Assembly: GCA_045589595.1 (NCBI GenBank)
Contig: JAZNPK010000035.1
Location: 62,001-126,000, forward strand
Source of the DNA: SIG77 sp045589595
GTDB taxonomy: Bacteria; Verrucomicrobiota; Lentisphaeria; Victivallales; UBA1829
Reading direction: 5' to 3'
Length of the DNA stretch: 64,000 nt
Shown: positions 34,978 through 44,747 of the stretch, in pieces
Numbering within the stretch: position 1 is the stretch's first letter
Layout: each line of letters starts with the position of its first letter
Program-made: the position numbers and the translations under genes
The notes under the pieces: model-generated
Told to the model about the DNA's origin: nothing
Seen by the model: only the letters and a program-made list of their open reading frames with translations
Databases searched by the model: none

Positions 34978-36786
34978 TCAATCGACCGCAAGATCTTCTC
35001 TGAAAAAAGAGATCCGGATGGTATAAGATCCGTCATCGCGGTATTGTACTTCAAATTCACCGCCCAGTTTCCGGGCTGTACGGAACGCCAGATTCAAAAG
35101 GATCACATCCTCCGCCGTTTCTGTGCCGGAAATATGCCAGTTCCCGGTACGGCACTGGAGATAATCCAGCAGTGCACGGTTGGAGCCGCTTCCTTCCAGA
35201 CTGATGCAGAGCCGCTCAGTTCCGGCGTGATCCAGATCCACCGTAAAACGGATCCTGCCGCTGCTGTGTTTCACAACCGCCTGCAGGGTCCTGGCGATCA
35301 GATTATGGAACAGTTCCCGGTCGGCGCGGATCAGTTCCGGGATATCCGAGGCGTAGCGGACATCCAGATTCCGGGTAAAGGGCATGATCTCCGACCGGAA
35401 AAACGCGAACACATCAATGACTTCCGGTACAGGTTCCTTATCGCTGTCCAGTTCAGCCAGATCCCGGAGCAGATTTTCGCATTGGGTCAGTCCCGCAGCA
35501 AGTTGTGTCTGATCGGCAGGGACTTTGCGGATCAGTTCGCGCAGATTATCTGCCAGCGCATAAATAAATTCTGTTTTCTGTCCACTGGCACTTTCCGCAT
35601 CCTGACGGGCATGTTGTTCCCGCAGATGACTGCGACGCAGTTTTTCAAATGTGGCAAACAGACGGTCCCGCATCCGGTTCAACGCCACATAAAGACGGGC
35701 AGTTTCGCTGACGCCGGAATGTTCCGGGGGCAGGGGCTGGGGAAAATCTCCGCCGGCGAGCGTATCGGCGAATTCAGCCGCTTTTGTCAGCGGAGCCGCG
35801 ATCCTGCGTGCGAAAAGGATCAGTGCCAGCATCAGGAGTCCGCCTGCAACAGCAAGCAGCAGAAAATGGAAGATGTAAAATCTGTTCAGACTGTGATCGA
35901 TCCCCGCCACAACTTCCGGCACCATTGTCGGTACATCATAGATCCGCAGCAGCAGCGCATTGCGCAGACCGAATTCCGGAAAATCCAGTTTGACTGCCAC
36001 ACAGAGCCAGCGGTTCAGAGCCAGCGTGAATACTTTGTTCTCCGCCCGCATGGCAGTCCGGGAAAGTTTTTCCATATCCGGATGTGTCAGAATGGGCAGT
36101 GCATCATCGCTGTCGCCGCTGCCGAGAGTGGAAAGGACCTGTTTGCCGTTTTCGTCCAGCAGCACAAAATGGGTCATGGTATTGTTGAGGATATATTCCT
36201 CCATGGCGGATTTATTGAACCGGAGAAAGAACCAGCATCTTCCTCTGCTGCAATGCGCCCACAGGTCACCCGCAAGCATCAGAAAATGGGATTCTCCATG
36301 CTGATGTTTTTTGTGATGATCCGGATCGCTGTGGACTTTCCGGGAGACTTTATCCAGTGCGGCGATCTCACCCGGCGTCATGGGGCGGATCGTGCCGTCA
36401 GAACTTTTGATCAGTCCGTTGACGACTGAAGGTACGGTATGTTTCCCCGCAGTTTCTTTGCCGCGGGGAGCGGCAGGCGCAAATGCAATGGCATCGATCC
36501 GCGCGGGCAGATCTTCCGCCTTCATATCCGCGGGGGAACAATTATCCGGCAGCGGAGCCTGAGCAAGACGGTGATAGTCCGACTCGATGATGTGCCGGAA
36601 CATTTCCACCGTGTATTGTGCGCGCTTTGTCAGCAGCTGGAGAGAATAGGTTTTCCCCAGCTCCTGCACACTGTCCGTTGTATGTTTCAGATGCACCAGA
36701 CTGACGCCGAGAATGCCGGCAAGGACCAGCAATGCCACCCCGCCCATCAGCAGGATCAGTTTTGTCCGGAGCTTCATATTCATCAT
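34978..36786 (-). CDS. Histidine-kinase-like receptor lacking the phospho-acceptor histidine
   Basis: This 602-aa protein has a transmembrane helix (about 8-30), a periplasmic sensor of about 275 residues, a second helix (about 309-330), a HAMP-like segment and a DHp/ATPase-like end. In the DHp box, where active kinases have F-x-x-x-x-S-H-E-x-R, this one reads EFIYALADNLRELI, so His is replaced by Asp. The N box (NLIARTLQAVV) lacks its metal-binding Asn and the G boxes are poor (ISLEGSGSNR). It is therefore likely a pseudokinase sensor. It starts 30 nt after the Ser/Thr kinase gene and ends 31 nt before glgP, and no response regulator is nearby. Confidence 0.78.
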   Translation of the reverse strand: MMNMKLRTKLILLMGGVALLVLAGILGVSLVHLKHTTDSVQELGKTYSLQLLTKRAQYTVEMFRHIIESDYHRLAQAPLPDNCSPADMKAEDLPARIDAIAFAPAAPRGKETAGKHTVPSVVNGLIKSSDGTIRPMTPGEIAALDKVSRKVHSDPDHHKKHQHGESHFLMLAGDLWAHCSRGRCWFFLRFNKSAMEEYILNNTMTHFVLLDENGKQVLSTLGSGDSDDALPILTHPDMEKLSRTAMRAENKVFTLALNRWLCVAVKLDFPEFGLRNALLLRIYDVPTMVPEVVAGIDHSLNRFYIFHFLLLAVAGGLLMLALILFARRIAAPLTKAAEFADTLAGGDFPQPLPPEHSGVSETARLYVALNRMRDRLFATFEKLRRSHLREQHARQDAESASGQKTEFIYALADNLRELIRKVPADQTQLAAGLTQCENLLRDLAELDSDKEPVPEVIDVFAFFRSEIMPFTRNLDVRYASDIPELIRADRELFHNLIARTLQAVVKHSSGRIRFTVDLDHAGTERLCISLEGSGSNRALLDYLQCRTGNWHISGTETAEDVILLNLAFRTARKLGGEFEVQYRDDGSYTIRISFFREDLAVD

Positions 36787-36816
36787 ACCATTTTACTTCC
36801 TTTCAAAGCGTTGCGC

Positions 36817-39516
36817 TTAATCTTCCTTCGGTTCTTTCAGGAAGATCTGTTCCACCTGACGGACCGTTTCCTGATCTTTGGACTGCTTCAGTGCATTGGT
36901 AATGGCTTCTGCAACCAGATCCAGTTTGCCGTACCAGTTCGCCACATACGCAATATTCATCCACACTTTCGCCCGTTCGCGTTTGTCCGTTGCCACACCT
37001 TTGGTGCCGACTTCCTCTTTGGAAACGGCAGGTTTTTCACAACGTCTGACAGCGATCGCCTTCATGAGTTCCAGCAATTGATCAAGTCCGCACTCTTCCC
37101 AGCGCAGCAATTCGTTTTCGCCGCTTTCCGGTTTGAAATCCACATTCCGTTCCGTGAAGGTGATCTTGCCCGATGTGAAGGAAACACGGTTGCGCTTTCT
37201 TGTCCATTCCAGACTTTTGATTTCCAGCGGTCCGTCATCCGTTGTGGCCTTGATCATATCCGCTTTGATGCCGCGGAGATTGTTCAGAATGATCGTTTCA
37301 GCCATGATGAGTTCCTGTGAAAGACCGGAAAGTTTTGATCCGTACCGCTGCATCCGCGGGAAGGAATCAAAGAATGTCATCGGCATTTCCGGCTGGGGAC
37401 GTTCAAGGTCTTTGAAGCGCACATAGGAATCCTTCACACGCATGGGTGAAATGATGATTTCGGGCCCCTCTTCCTCTTCCGATTCTTCATCAGCTTTCAC
37501 AATGCCGATATGATCGGATTTCTTCCGGAGTTTTTTCGGTTCGCGGAACGTCCATTTCGCTTCTTCCTTGATGAAAGGACGGAACAGAGGCTCGATCTCA
37601 TCAATGATCCCCTTCTCATCGGTCATGACCTGACGCCAGTAAGGCAGACGGTCTGCGAATGCCGCGAAAAGCCAGGAGGGGACGGCTCTCAATTTTTCCA
37701 GTTCCACTTCAAAATCATCCAGCAGGGACAATTTTGTGGTACGGAGCATATCTTTTTCTGTTCTGATCCGGTACAACAGGTCTGCCAATGCCAGTTTTGC
37801 GGCGAAGTCCTGCGCATGTTTGAACCGGGTTTCCGCCAGAATGTTTTCAAATGCCAGGTCTCCTGCCAGAAGCCGCAACAACAGCAGATTGTCCTCATAG
37901 ACGATCTTTTCGTATGGCGTGGTACTGTTTTTGACAGAGACATAGATGGCATTGACAAACTCTTCTGCGGGCTGTTCCGGATTGTTGATCAGATACGCCG
38001 CGAATGCCGTTTGAAGTGCCGCCTGGATCCGTTTTCCGCGGGTTTCACGGCGGATGGTTTCCTCCCCTTCCTTCAACACCGTTTCCGGATCGCCGCTCTG
38101 GAGACACTGAATAAACATTGTATTCAGACGCCGTTCCGCATCCAGCGGTTTCTTCCGTTCCTGCATAAATTCCGGCAGATAGTGGATCACATGATTCAGA
38201 CGGTCGTATTTGTCAAGAACAAAGATCGTCAAAGTCAGCAGGAGCGTCAGCGAAAGCAGATGTGAAAACAGTTTCAGCAGGAAAATCAAGAACCCGCCCT
38301 GTTTTTTCACCGGAGGAGTCGGAGCGTGTGTTCTTGCTGCAGGTCTCGCTGCGCCCGCCGGTCTGCGTGCCGCGCCGCCCGGAGTATGTTTTTTCTGGAA
38401 CTGTGCGGGATTGGCAAGATAACGGTTCAGCGTCGTAAGAATTTCAGTATATCCCGGCCGTTCCGCAGGATCGATCGCCAGCATGGACAGGATCAGTTTC
38501 CCCAGTGCCGCCGGGATTTCTTCGCGGAGCAGAGAGGGATTCGGCGGCATTTCATTGACCCGGAGCCGCAACAGCTCATCAAGATTTTCTGCATCGTGCG
38601 GCGTTTTGCCGGTGGCAAGATGATAGAATGTTGCGCCCAGACTGTAAATATCGCCGCGGAAATCTTCTGTTCCGTAAAGGATCTTTTCCGGACTGACGTA
38701 ATGGGGACTGACCCAGGCAAGTGCTTCCGCCGTTATGGCATTGCCGGAATTGACGATCTGGGCAATCCCGAAGTCGCCGATCTTTGCTTTGCCGTCCTGA
38801 TCCAGCATGATGTTCGCCGGCTTGATGTCGTGGTGGACGATCCCGTGCTGACAGGCATTTTCCAGCCCTGCCGCCACATCCCGGATCCAGGAAACCACAT
38901 GAGGCAGCGGCAGCGGTTCCTTCACATTTTCCAGCAACGCTTCCAGAGAGCCGCCGCTCATATACTGCATCACGATGTAGGTCTGATTTTCAAAAATACC
39001 GCAGGTATAGATCGGGATCACCGCATAATGATTGATGGTGGCTGCCGTCCGCGCTTCCTGCAGAAACATTTCGGACCGGTCCACCTGCAATGCCAGATCG
39101 TCATTCAGGACTTTGATCGCCACTTCACGGTCCAGAGCAAGGTCCAGAGCACGGTACACTGTTGCCATACCGCCGATCCCCGCAGTTTCTTCCAGCAGAT
39201 AATTGTCGAACCATCTCGGCACGATCAGTTCCGCACCGCACGCCGGACACGCCACACGGGAAAAAGATTCCATGTGCGACATATCCAGTTTCTGTCCGCA
39301 CGAATGACAGGAAATTTTGACCGCTTTGGTATTTCCGGCAGTTTCTTCGCCGTTATCCAGAGCCGCCACCATCACCTGATTGGGCGCTGCGCCGTCTCGC
39401 GAGCGCATTGCTTCGTAGTCGTTGTGGAATGAAACATCTTCCGGAAGATCGGAAGTTTCCACCATGTCCTGCGGTAATTCAGTGCCGCTGTTTTGTGATT
39501 CTTCGTCAGCGATCAT
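36817..39516 (-). CDS. Membrane Ser/Thr protein kinase with N-terminal zinc ribbon
   Basis: In this 899-aa protein an acidic N terminus is followed by a zinc ribbon (CHSCGQKL...CPACGAEL, about 70-96) and a Hanks-type kinase domain (about 105-370). The kinase has the glycine loop GIGGMATVY, the lysine in VAIKVL, catalytic loop IVHHDIKPANIM (HHD replaces HRD), DFG and YVSPEKIL. A Pro/Ala-rich linker and one transmembrane helix (about 410-430) lead to a periplasmic region of about 470 residues with no family I recognise. Such kinases are abundant in PVC bacteria. It precedes a degenerate sensor gene by 30 nt. Confidence 0.93.
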   Translation of the reverse strand: MIADEESQNSGTELPQDMVETSDLPEDVSFHNDYEAMRSRDGAAPNQVMVAALDNGEETAGNTKAVKISCHSCGQKLDMSHMESFSRVACPACGAELIVPRWFDNYLLEETAGIGGMATVYRALDLALDREVAIKVLNDDLALQVDRSEMFLQEARTAATINHYAVIPIYTCGIFENQTYIVMQYMSGGSLEALLENVKEPLPLPHVVSWIRDVAAGLENACQHGIVHHDIKPANIMLDQDGKAKIGDFGIAQIVNSGNAITAEALAWVSPHYVSPEKILYGTEDFRGDIYSLGATFYHLATGKTPHDAENLDELLRLRVNEMPPNPSLLREEIPAALGKLILSMLAIDPAERPGYTEILTTLNRYLANPAQFQKKHTPGGAARRPAGAARPAARTHAPTPPVKKQGGFLIFLLKLFSHLLSLTLLLTLTIFVLDKYDRLNHVIHYLPEFMQERKKPLDAERRLNTMFIQCLQSGDPETVLKEGEETIRRETRGKRIQAALQTAFAAYLINNPEQPAEEFVNAIYVSVKNSTTPYEKIVYEDNLLLLRLLAGDLAFENILAETRFKHAQDFAAKLALADLLYRIRTEKDMLRTTKLSLLDDFEVELEKLRAVPSWLFAAFADRLPYWRQVMTDEKGIIDEIEPLFRPFIKEEAKWTFREPKKLRKKSDHIGIVKADEESEEEEGPEIIISPMRVKDSYVRFKDLERPQPEMPMTFFDSFPRMQRYGSKLSGLSQELIMAETIILNNLRGIKADMIKATTDDGPLEIKSLEWTRKRNRVSFTSGKITFTERNVDFKPESGENELLRWEECGLDQLLELMKAIAVRRCEKPAVSKEEVGTKGVATDKRERAKVWMNIAYVANWYGKLDLVAEAITNALKQSKDQETVRQVEQIFLKEPKED

Positions 39517-39555
39517 TGCCTTCCTGCTTTCTTTATTTTTTATTTCTGTGTTCGA

Positions 39556-40374
39556 TCATTGTTCATCGTTCATTGTCCGCCCCGGGATCCAATATGTTTC
39601 CAACGGGGTTTCCTGAGAGGCGACCGACAGAAGAATATCCTGCCGCTGCATTTGTCCCAACGCCTCCTGCGTCATTTTTCGCACAAGATCCGGACAATTA
39701 CATTCTCTGCTCAAGTGGGCAAAGATCAAATGTTTTGTGTTGCAACTGATCAATTCTTCCAGTGCCGCCATAGCATCCTGATTGCTCAAATGACCATGTC
39801 TGCTCATGATCCGCCGTTTGGTTTCCAGCGGTCTGCCGGATGCGCGGAGATATTCCGGTTCATAATTGGATTCCAGAACCAGTGCATCGCAATCCCGGAG
39901 TTTTGTCATGACCAGCATATTGGTGCAGCCCAGATCCGTGGCATATCCCAGTTTCGCACAGGGCGTCCGGAATGTATATGCCACCGCATCCACATCGTGG
40001 GAGATGGAAAAGGGATCGACTGTCGCACCGCACAATTCAAATTTGCAGCCGGGACTGATCAGAATGATTTCCTTCGCATTTTTCTTCCGGGATGTGATCG
40101 CTCGCGCAGTCTCCGGCGTTTCATAAACCGGGATCCCGTGCCGGTCAGCAAAAACACGGCAGCCGCGGATATGATCATCGTGTTCATGTGTGATCAATAC
40201 CGCTTCAATGCTGTCCGGCGCGATCCCGCACCGGTCCATACGGACACAGAGTTCCTTCGCGGAAAAACCTGCATCCAGCAGCACATTGCCACCCGGACAG
40301 TGTATCACAGTGGCATTGCCGCTGCTTCCGCTGCCCAGAATGGTGAAACCGAGTTTTGAATGTTCTGAAACCAT
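39556..40374 (-). CDS. MBL-fold metallohydrolase, YycJ/WalJ type
   Basis: This 272-aa protein has the opening FTILGSGSSGNATVIHCPGG, typical of YycJ/WalJ proteins, the metal motif THEHDDHIRGCR, SISHDVDAVAYTF and a final HLSRECN-type block. The family is linked to nuclease activity and, in Firmicutes, to the WalKR operon and cell-wall homeostasis. Its biochemical role here is not proven. An AAAGGCAG site precedes the ATG. It lies between the acyl-ligase fusion and the Ser/Thr kinase. Confidence 0.9.
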   Translation of the reverse strand: MVSEHSKLGFTILGSGSSGNATVIHCPGGNVLLDAGFSAKELCVRMDRCGIAPDSIEAVLITHEHDDHIRGCRVFADRHGIPVYETPETARAITSRKKNAKEIILISPGCKFELCGATVDPFSISHDVDAVAYTFRTPCAKLGYATDLGCTNMLVMTKLRDCDALVLESNYEPEYLRASGRPLETKRRIMSRHGHLSNQDAMAALEELISCNTKHLIFAHLSRECNCPDLVRKMTQEALGQMQRQDILLSVASQETPLETYWIPGRTMNDEQ

Positions 40375-40398
40375 TGCGAATCTGCCTTTCGGAAAATA

Positions 40399-43300
40399 TT
40401 ATGCCTGTTGTTTTTCTGCTTCCGCTTTGCGTTCCTGCGCCACCCGATCCGCAATCTTGCGCAGAACGGAGAGATCCAGTTTTCCGCTGCCCAGCAGAGG
40501 CAGTTCGTTCACCGGATAGAAGTTGGTGGCTTTGGGGATCCACAAGTTGGAAATACTGCGTTCGCGGAGCTGTTCCACCACAGAGGCGGGCGTTCCGGGC
40601 ATTTCCGGGGTGTAAAGGACCAGCAGCGCTTCCCCTTTCTGCTGATCGGGGATGCTGGCAACTGCCACCACACGCGATTCCAGACCGCAGGATTCGTTGA
40701 TGATACATTCCACCAGTTCGTGGGGAACCATTTCGCCGGCGATCTTGCTGAAACGGGAAAGACGGCCGCAGATCGTTACATAACCGTGTTCGTCCATCTT
40801 TGCGATGTCACCGGTATTGTAGAAGCCGTCAAACATCACCTGTGCCGTCTGTTCGGGATCGTCCAGATAACCTTCCATGACGGTGGGACCCTTGACAAAG
40901 AGCAGCCCTTCCGTATCGGGCGGAACCGGCTTGTAAGTCAGGGGATCCACGATCTGGGTGCAGATGTTTTCCAGTGCCAGACCGATGGCGCCCTTCTTGC
41001 CGTAATGTTTACCGGTGTCCATCACATTGGCTGCGAGGTTGACCGTCACCACCGGAGAAAGTTCAGTACAGCCGTATCCTTCCACCAGTTCCAGTCTGCC
41101 GTTCAGGGATTCACGGAATTTTTCCGCCGTATCGGCACGGAGTTTTTCCGCACCGGAGATCACCAGACGCAGCACATCAAAGGTTTCGGGTTTGAATTTC
41201 CGCAGATAAGTCTGCAGGAAGGACGGCGTCGCCACAAGGATCGTATTTTTGTACTTCAGGATCGCATCACTGATCAGGTTCGCATCCAGAGGACTGTGGA
41301 CAAATACCACCGCCTGTGTCGGCAAGATGAACGGCAGCAGTACGCAGCAGGTCATACCGAAGGAATGGAACATGGGCAGATTGCCGAAAATACTGTCCTT
41401 CTTCAGATTCAATGCGATCGCCTGTTCCATGGACGCAACGTCAGAATAAATGTTGTGATGCGTCAGACGGACACCTTTCGGGATCCCGGTACTGCCGCTG
41501 GAAAAGAGCAGCACTGCATCGCCGTAGCAGTTGTTGCTTGTGAGCGGGGCGATCATGTTCAGCAGTTCTTTGTAAGGCAGCAGAATGATCCCCAACATGG
41601 TCATGATCTTTTTCCATGTGGGTACACATTTTGCAATGTCTTCCAGAAATACCATTTCAGGCGTGGCTTTCAGTTTCACCTTCGCCAGAAACAGCCGGCT
41701 GGTCAGAACCAGTTCGATCTTCGCCTTTTTGATGGAAAGTTCCAGGATCTCCTGGGATGTGGTGAAGTTCAGCGGACAGGGTACTTTATCTGCCAGCAGA
41801 GACCCCATCACGCACAATACACCCGCCGTACAGTTGGGCATCAATACGCCCACATACTTGCTTTTGGAGCTGGTGCGTTTGCGGATCTCACGGCTGAAAA
41901 GAATGGATGCCAGATACGTCTTGAAATAGGTGAAACTCTTGCCGTCTGCCGCATCACGCATGACCACATGGAACGGACGGCGTTTTGCCGCGCGTGCCAA
42001 CAGATGATGGACAGGATGTTCATTGGATTCCAGCTGTTTTGCATCGTCCGCCGCCAGTTCCGTGATGCGCTGACGGACTTCAAAAGGCGTGATCCCTTTC
42101 TGAAGCGGTTCGCCGATCACGATCGTGGCAAAATAGGGGAAGGATTTGGGCAGACGGAAACTCAGCGGTCCGCGGTAGTAGGAGAAAATACTGCCCCAGA
42201 CTTTACCCACATGGACCGGGATCATCGGCACATCCATATCCGGCGGAAGCATCTTTTCAAAACCGCCGGAGAATTTACCCACGATCCCGTTTCGGGTCGG
42301 TGTCCCTTCCGGAAATACGCAAACGATGTCGCCTTTCCGCAGAGCGTCCTGCACCAGTTCAAACATCTGCCGCGTACTCTTGAATTTGCCGGAGGACGGC
42401 ACTTTGATGAACCCGGTCAGTCTGGCGATCCAACGCAGCAGAGGCTTCTTGAAAAATTCCTCCTGCATCAGAAAACGGACACGCCGCGACGTGCAGGAAC
42501 TGATCAGCAAGCCGTCAATGAACGATGTGTGGTTCGCAAGAAGCAGCGCCGGACCGCGTTCCGGAATGTGTTCCGTACCGGTAGCACGGATGCGGTAGAA
42601 GATCCGTCCCAGCGTGATCAGCAGAAAACGCAGCGCAAAGTCGGGCAGGACCCACATGGTAATGAATGTGACCGCCGCCATGACGATCCCCGCCAGCAGG
42701 ATCAGAAACTGGGGCGGGATCTCCGGCAGACTGCTCACAAAGTTACGCAGTCCTTCCGGTAGATTCGGAGATTTTTCCGCGATCCCCACCGCCAGAAGCA
42801 GCACAAACACATTCACGATCGTCAGCATAAGGTAGTTCAGACAGTTCAGTGCCGCAAGCGCAGCACCGCGCACCACCGGACGCAGACGCTGCTGATAAAA
42901 TGCACGGACCGGCACCACAAACAGAGCGCCGCTCAAACCGGCAAGGAAAAAGTAGAGGATCGGCGCCCAATACAGTTTCAGCGTTGCGGACCAGAAATTC
43001 GGGATGGAGATGCTGAGATAGGAAACTTCACCCGGGAAATACGCGCCCAGCAGCAGGAAGATCGCAAGTCCGGCAGCACCGAAGGGAACCAGACCAAGTT
43101 CGATCTTTTTCCGGCTGATCCTGCCCACAAGCAGACTGCCCGCGATCATACCAGCAATGGGTGACAAACGGAGCAGCGCCACGTCTATCGCCGTCAGATC
43201 GTTCTGAAGCGTGTACTTGGCAAAGAAGCCGAGAAGGACCAGAAATGCCGCGCCCAGCGCATAGAAAAAGATGTCGCCCAGCGCCGCCAGAAGGATTCCC

Positions 43301-43986
43301 TTCGTGCGGAACAGTTCCCGCCACCCTGCCGCGATGGATGTGCGGAAGGGAACTGCCAGTTCACGGTGCATCTGCACCACGGAGATCATCTGCGTCAGGA
43401 ATGCCGAACTGATGAATCCGACTGCCGAAAGAAGCGCCAGCAGATAAATCACGGAACTGATGCTGCAATGGAATCCGTAATGCAGAACCGGAACCACCAT
43501 GATACCGAGGGCTGCACCCAGCATCGTCGCAACACTGAACGCACCGTTGGCGTTAGTCAGTTCTTTTTCGTGAAATGTTTCCGGCAGAAGCCCGGAAAGC
43601 GCAGGAGTCGCAAAAACATTCAGCGACGATAACAGGAACAGACAGATGAAAACCGGAACAAGACCCCAGGTCCCGATCCGTGCCAGTGCCGTCGCACTGA
43701 ACAGAAGAACGCCGAATTCCAGCAGTTTCACCAGCAGCAGAACATACCGTTTGGGAATACGGTCGGCAAAATATCCCGCCGGAGCTCCGAACAGAACCGC
43801 CGGGATCAGACACGCTGCCGTGAAGATCAGAAACCAGAGTCCGTTGATGATGGAGTTTGTGAGTGAGCCGCATAGTGCAAGCAATACGATGAGTTTGAAT
43901 GCGTTGTCGTTGATGATTCCGGAAAAATGTGTCGCTGTCAGCGGCAGGATCCTCCGGCTGAACGAGTGTTGTTCCTGCATTGTCAT
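40399..43986 (-). CDS. MFS/LplT-PlsC-acyl-ACP synthetase fusion (Aas-type)
   Basis: This 1,195-aa protein joins three modules. An MFS transporter like LplT (about 1-425) carries a SADRIPKR-like loop YFADRIPKRY. A PlsC acyltransferase follows (about 440-640) with NHTSFIDG and FPEGTPTRNG. A C-terminal AMP-forming acyl ligase (about 690-1190) carries LLFSSGSTGIPKGV and GYGCTELSP. In E. coli LplT flips lysophospholipid inward and Aas (PlsC plus ligase) re-acylates it, encoded by two genes. Here the whole repair route is one chain. The start after TGAGGCAAC is firm. It lies second in the LysM-to-oxidoreductase run. Confidence 0.93.
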   Translation of the reverse strand: MTMQEQHSFSRRILPLTATHFSGIINDNAFKLIVLLALCGSLTNSIINGLWFLIFTAACLIPAVLFGAPAGYFADRIPKRYVLLLVKLLEFGVLLFSATALARIGTWGLVPVFICLFLLSSLNVFATPALSGLLPETFHEKELTNANGAFSVATMLGAALGIMVVPVLHYGFHCSISSVIYLLALLSAVGFISSAFLTQMISVVQMHRELAVPFRTSIAAGWRELFRTKGILLAALGDIFFYALGAAFLVLLGFFAKYTLQNDLTAIDVALLRLSPIAGMIAGSLLVGRISRKKIELGLVPFGAAGLAIFLLLGAYFPGEVSYLSISIPNFWSATLKLYWAPILYFFLAGLSGALFVVPVRAFYQQRLRPVVRGAALAALNCLNYLMLTIVNVFVLLLAVGIAEKSPNLPEGLRNFVSSLPEIPPQFLILLAGIVMAAVTFITMWVLPDFALRFLLITLGRIFYRIRATGTEHIPERGPALLLANHTSFIDGLLISSCTSRRVRFLMQEEFFKKPLLRWIARLTGFIKVPSSGKFKSTRQMFELVQDALRKGDIVCVFPEGTPTRNGIVGKFSGGFEKMLPPDMDVPMIPVHVGKVWGSIFSYYRGPLSFRLPKSFPYFATIVIGEPLQKGITPFEVRQRITELAADDAKQLESNEHPVHHLLARAAKRRPFHVVMRDAADGKSFTYFKTYLASILFSREIRKRTSSKSKYVGVLMPNCTAGVLCVMGSLLADKVPCPLNFTTSQEILELSIKKAKIELVLTSRLFLAKVKLKATPEMVFLEDIAKCVPTWKKIMTMLGIILLPYKELLNMIAPLTSNNCYGDAVLLFSSGSTGIPKGVRLTHHNIYSDVASMEQAIALNLKKDSIFGNLPMFHSFGMTCCVLLPFILPTQAVVFVHSPLDANLISDAILKYKNTILVATPSFLQTYLRKFKPETFDVLRLVISGAEKLRADTAEKFRESLNGRLELVEGYGCTELSPVVTVNLAANVMDTGKHYGKKGAIGLALENICTQIVDPLTYKPVPPDTEGLLFVKGPTVMEGYLDDPEQTAQVMFDGFYNTGDIAKMDEHGYVTICGRLSRFSKIAGEMVPHELVECIINESCGLESRVVAVASIPDQQKGEALLVLYTPEMPGTPASVVEQLRERSISNLWIPKATNFYPVNELPLLGSGKLDLSVLRKIADRVAQERKAEAEKQQA

Positions 43987-44047
43987 GTTGCCTCAGGGGT
44001 TGTTTTTTACTATGTTTATTTTTTGTTTTTGCGTAATCGGGGGCGGC

Positions 44048-44605
44048 TTATTTGCCTTTGACCGGGACCAGAAGTTTCTGTCCCACACGGAGACGGTCAT
44101 TTTTCAAATTGTTGATCCGCATGATCTCGGAGACCGTTGTCTGGAATGCCTGAGCGATGGCACTCAATGTGGCACCGCGCGGCACTTCAAATTCTTCAAA
44201 TGTGCCGGGGACTGCCGAATCAACAGGACGGAGTTCCTTGCGTTGGGGTTGCGCGGGCGGCTTCGGCGGTGCCGGCGGCGGCATATTGGCAAGTTTGTCC
44301 AACTGACCTGAAAGTTTCCGCAATTCTTTTTCACGGGCGGATGCATCGTTGCGGACAAGTTCCCGGATCTCATCCATTTCTTCCAGAAGCCGTTTGTTGC
44401 TGCGGACAAGTTCCGCCTGATTCTGCTGAAGTTCATTCACTTTCGCATCCAGTCGGGCATTTTCGTCCTGAAGAAGACGGACCTGACGGGTCATGTTCCC
44501 GATCAGTTCCTCGTAGTAACGGATCGCATCTTTTTGTTGTGCTGAGAGAAACGGGACCGCTGCGGTCACCGCCAGAAATATCGTCAAAACTGTTTTTCCT
44601 GTCAT
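44048..44605 (-). CDS. Exported LysM protein with coiled coil
   Basis: This 185-aa protein has a signal peptide (MTGKTVLTIFLAVTAAVPFLSA), a long coiled coil (about 25-105), a Pro-rich linker (PPPAPPKPPAQPQ) and a C-terminal LysM domain (about 137-183: FEVPRGATLSAIAQAFQTTV). LysM binds N-acetylglucosamine-containing peptidoglycan. The protein is likely a periplasmic wall-binding scaffold. It is the first gene of the eight-gene minus-strand run and has its own promoter. Confidence 0.85.
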   Translation of the reverse strand: MTGKTVLTIFLAVTAAVPFLSAQQKDAIRYYEELIGNMTRQVRLLQDENARLDAKVNELQQNQAELVRSNKRLLEEMDEIRELVRNDASAREKELRKLSGQLDKLANMPPPAPPKPPAQPQRKELRPVDSAVPGTFEEFEVPRGATLSAIAQAFQTTVSEIMRINNLKNDRLRVGQKLLVPVKGK

Positions 44606-44649
44606 GTGAAAGTCTCCATAACTGTTTCAAAATTGCAAACTTAATATAT

Positions 44650-44677
44650 AATATAATCCTGATTATATAAAATGCAA
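44650..44677 (-). promoter_or_regulatory. Putative promoter of the LysM-to-oxidoreductase gene run
   Basis: On the minus strand TTGCAT (44672-44677) and TATATT (44650-44655) are spaced 16 nt apart, about 45 nt upstream of the LysM gene. The flanks are very AT-rich. Confidence 0.5.
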
Positions 44678-44747
44678 ACCGGAACGGAAAATATCATGGA
44701 ATTTGGAGCCATTCCGGCAACTTTCTGTTTTTTTCGTGCTTTCAGAG

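Noticed and set aside
36439..37320. Plus-strand frames opposite the Ser/Thr kinase and receptor genes
   Set aside because: No domain or start signal is present, and the opposite strand carries complete kinase motifs.
30418..44017. Other long plus-strand frames (30418-32544, 32898-35003, 40408-42762)
   Set aside because: Each lies opposite a well-supported minus-strand gene and has shadow-like composition without ribosome sites or domains.
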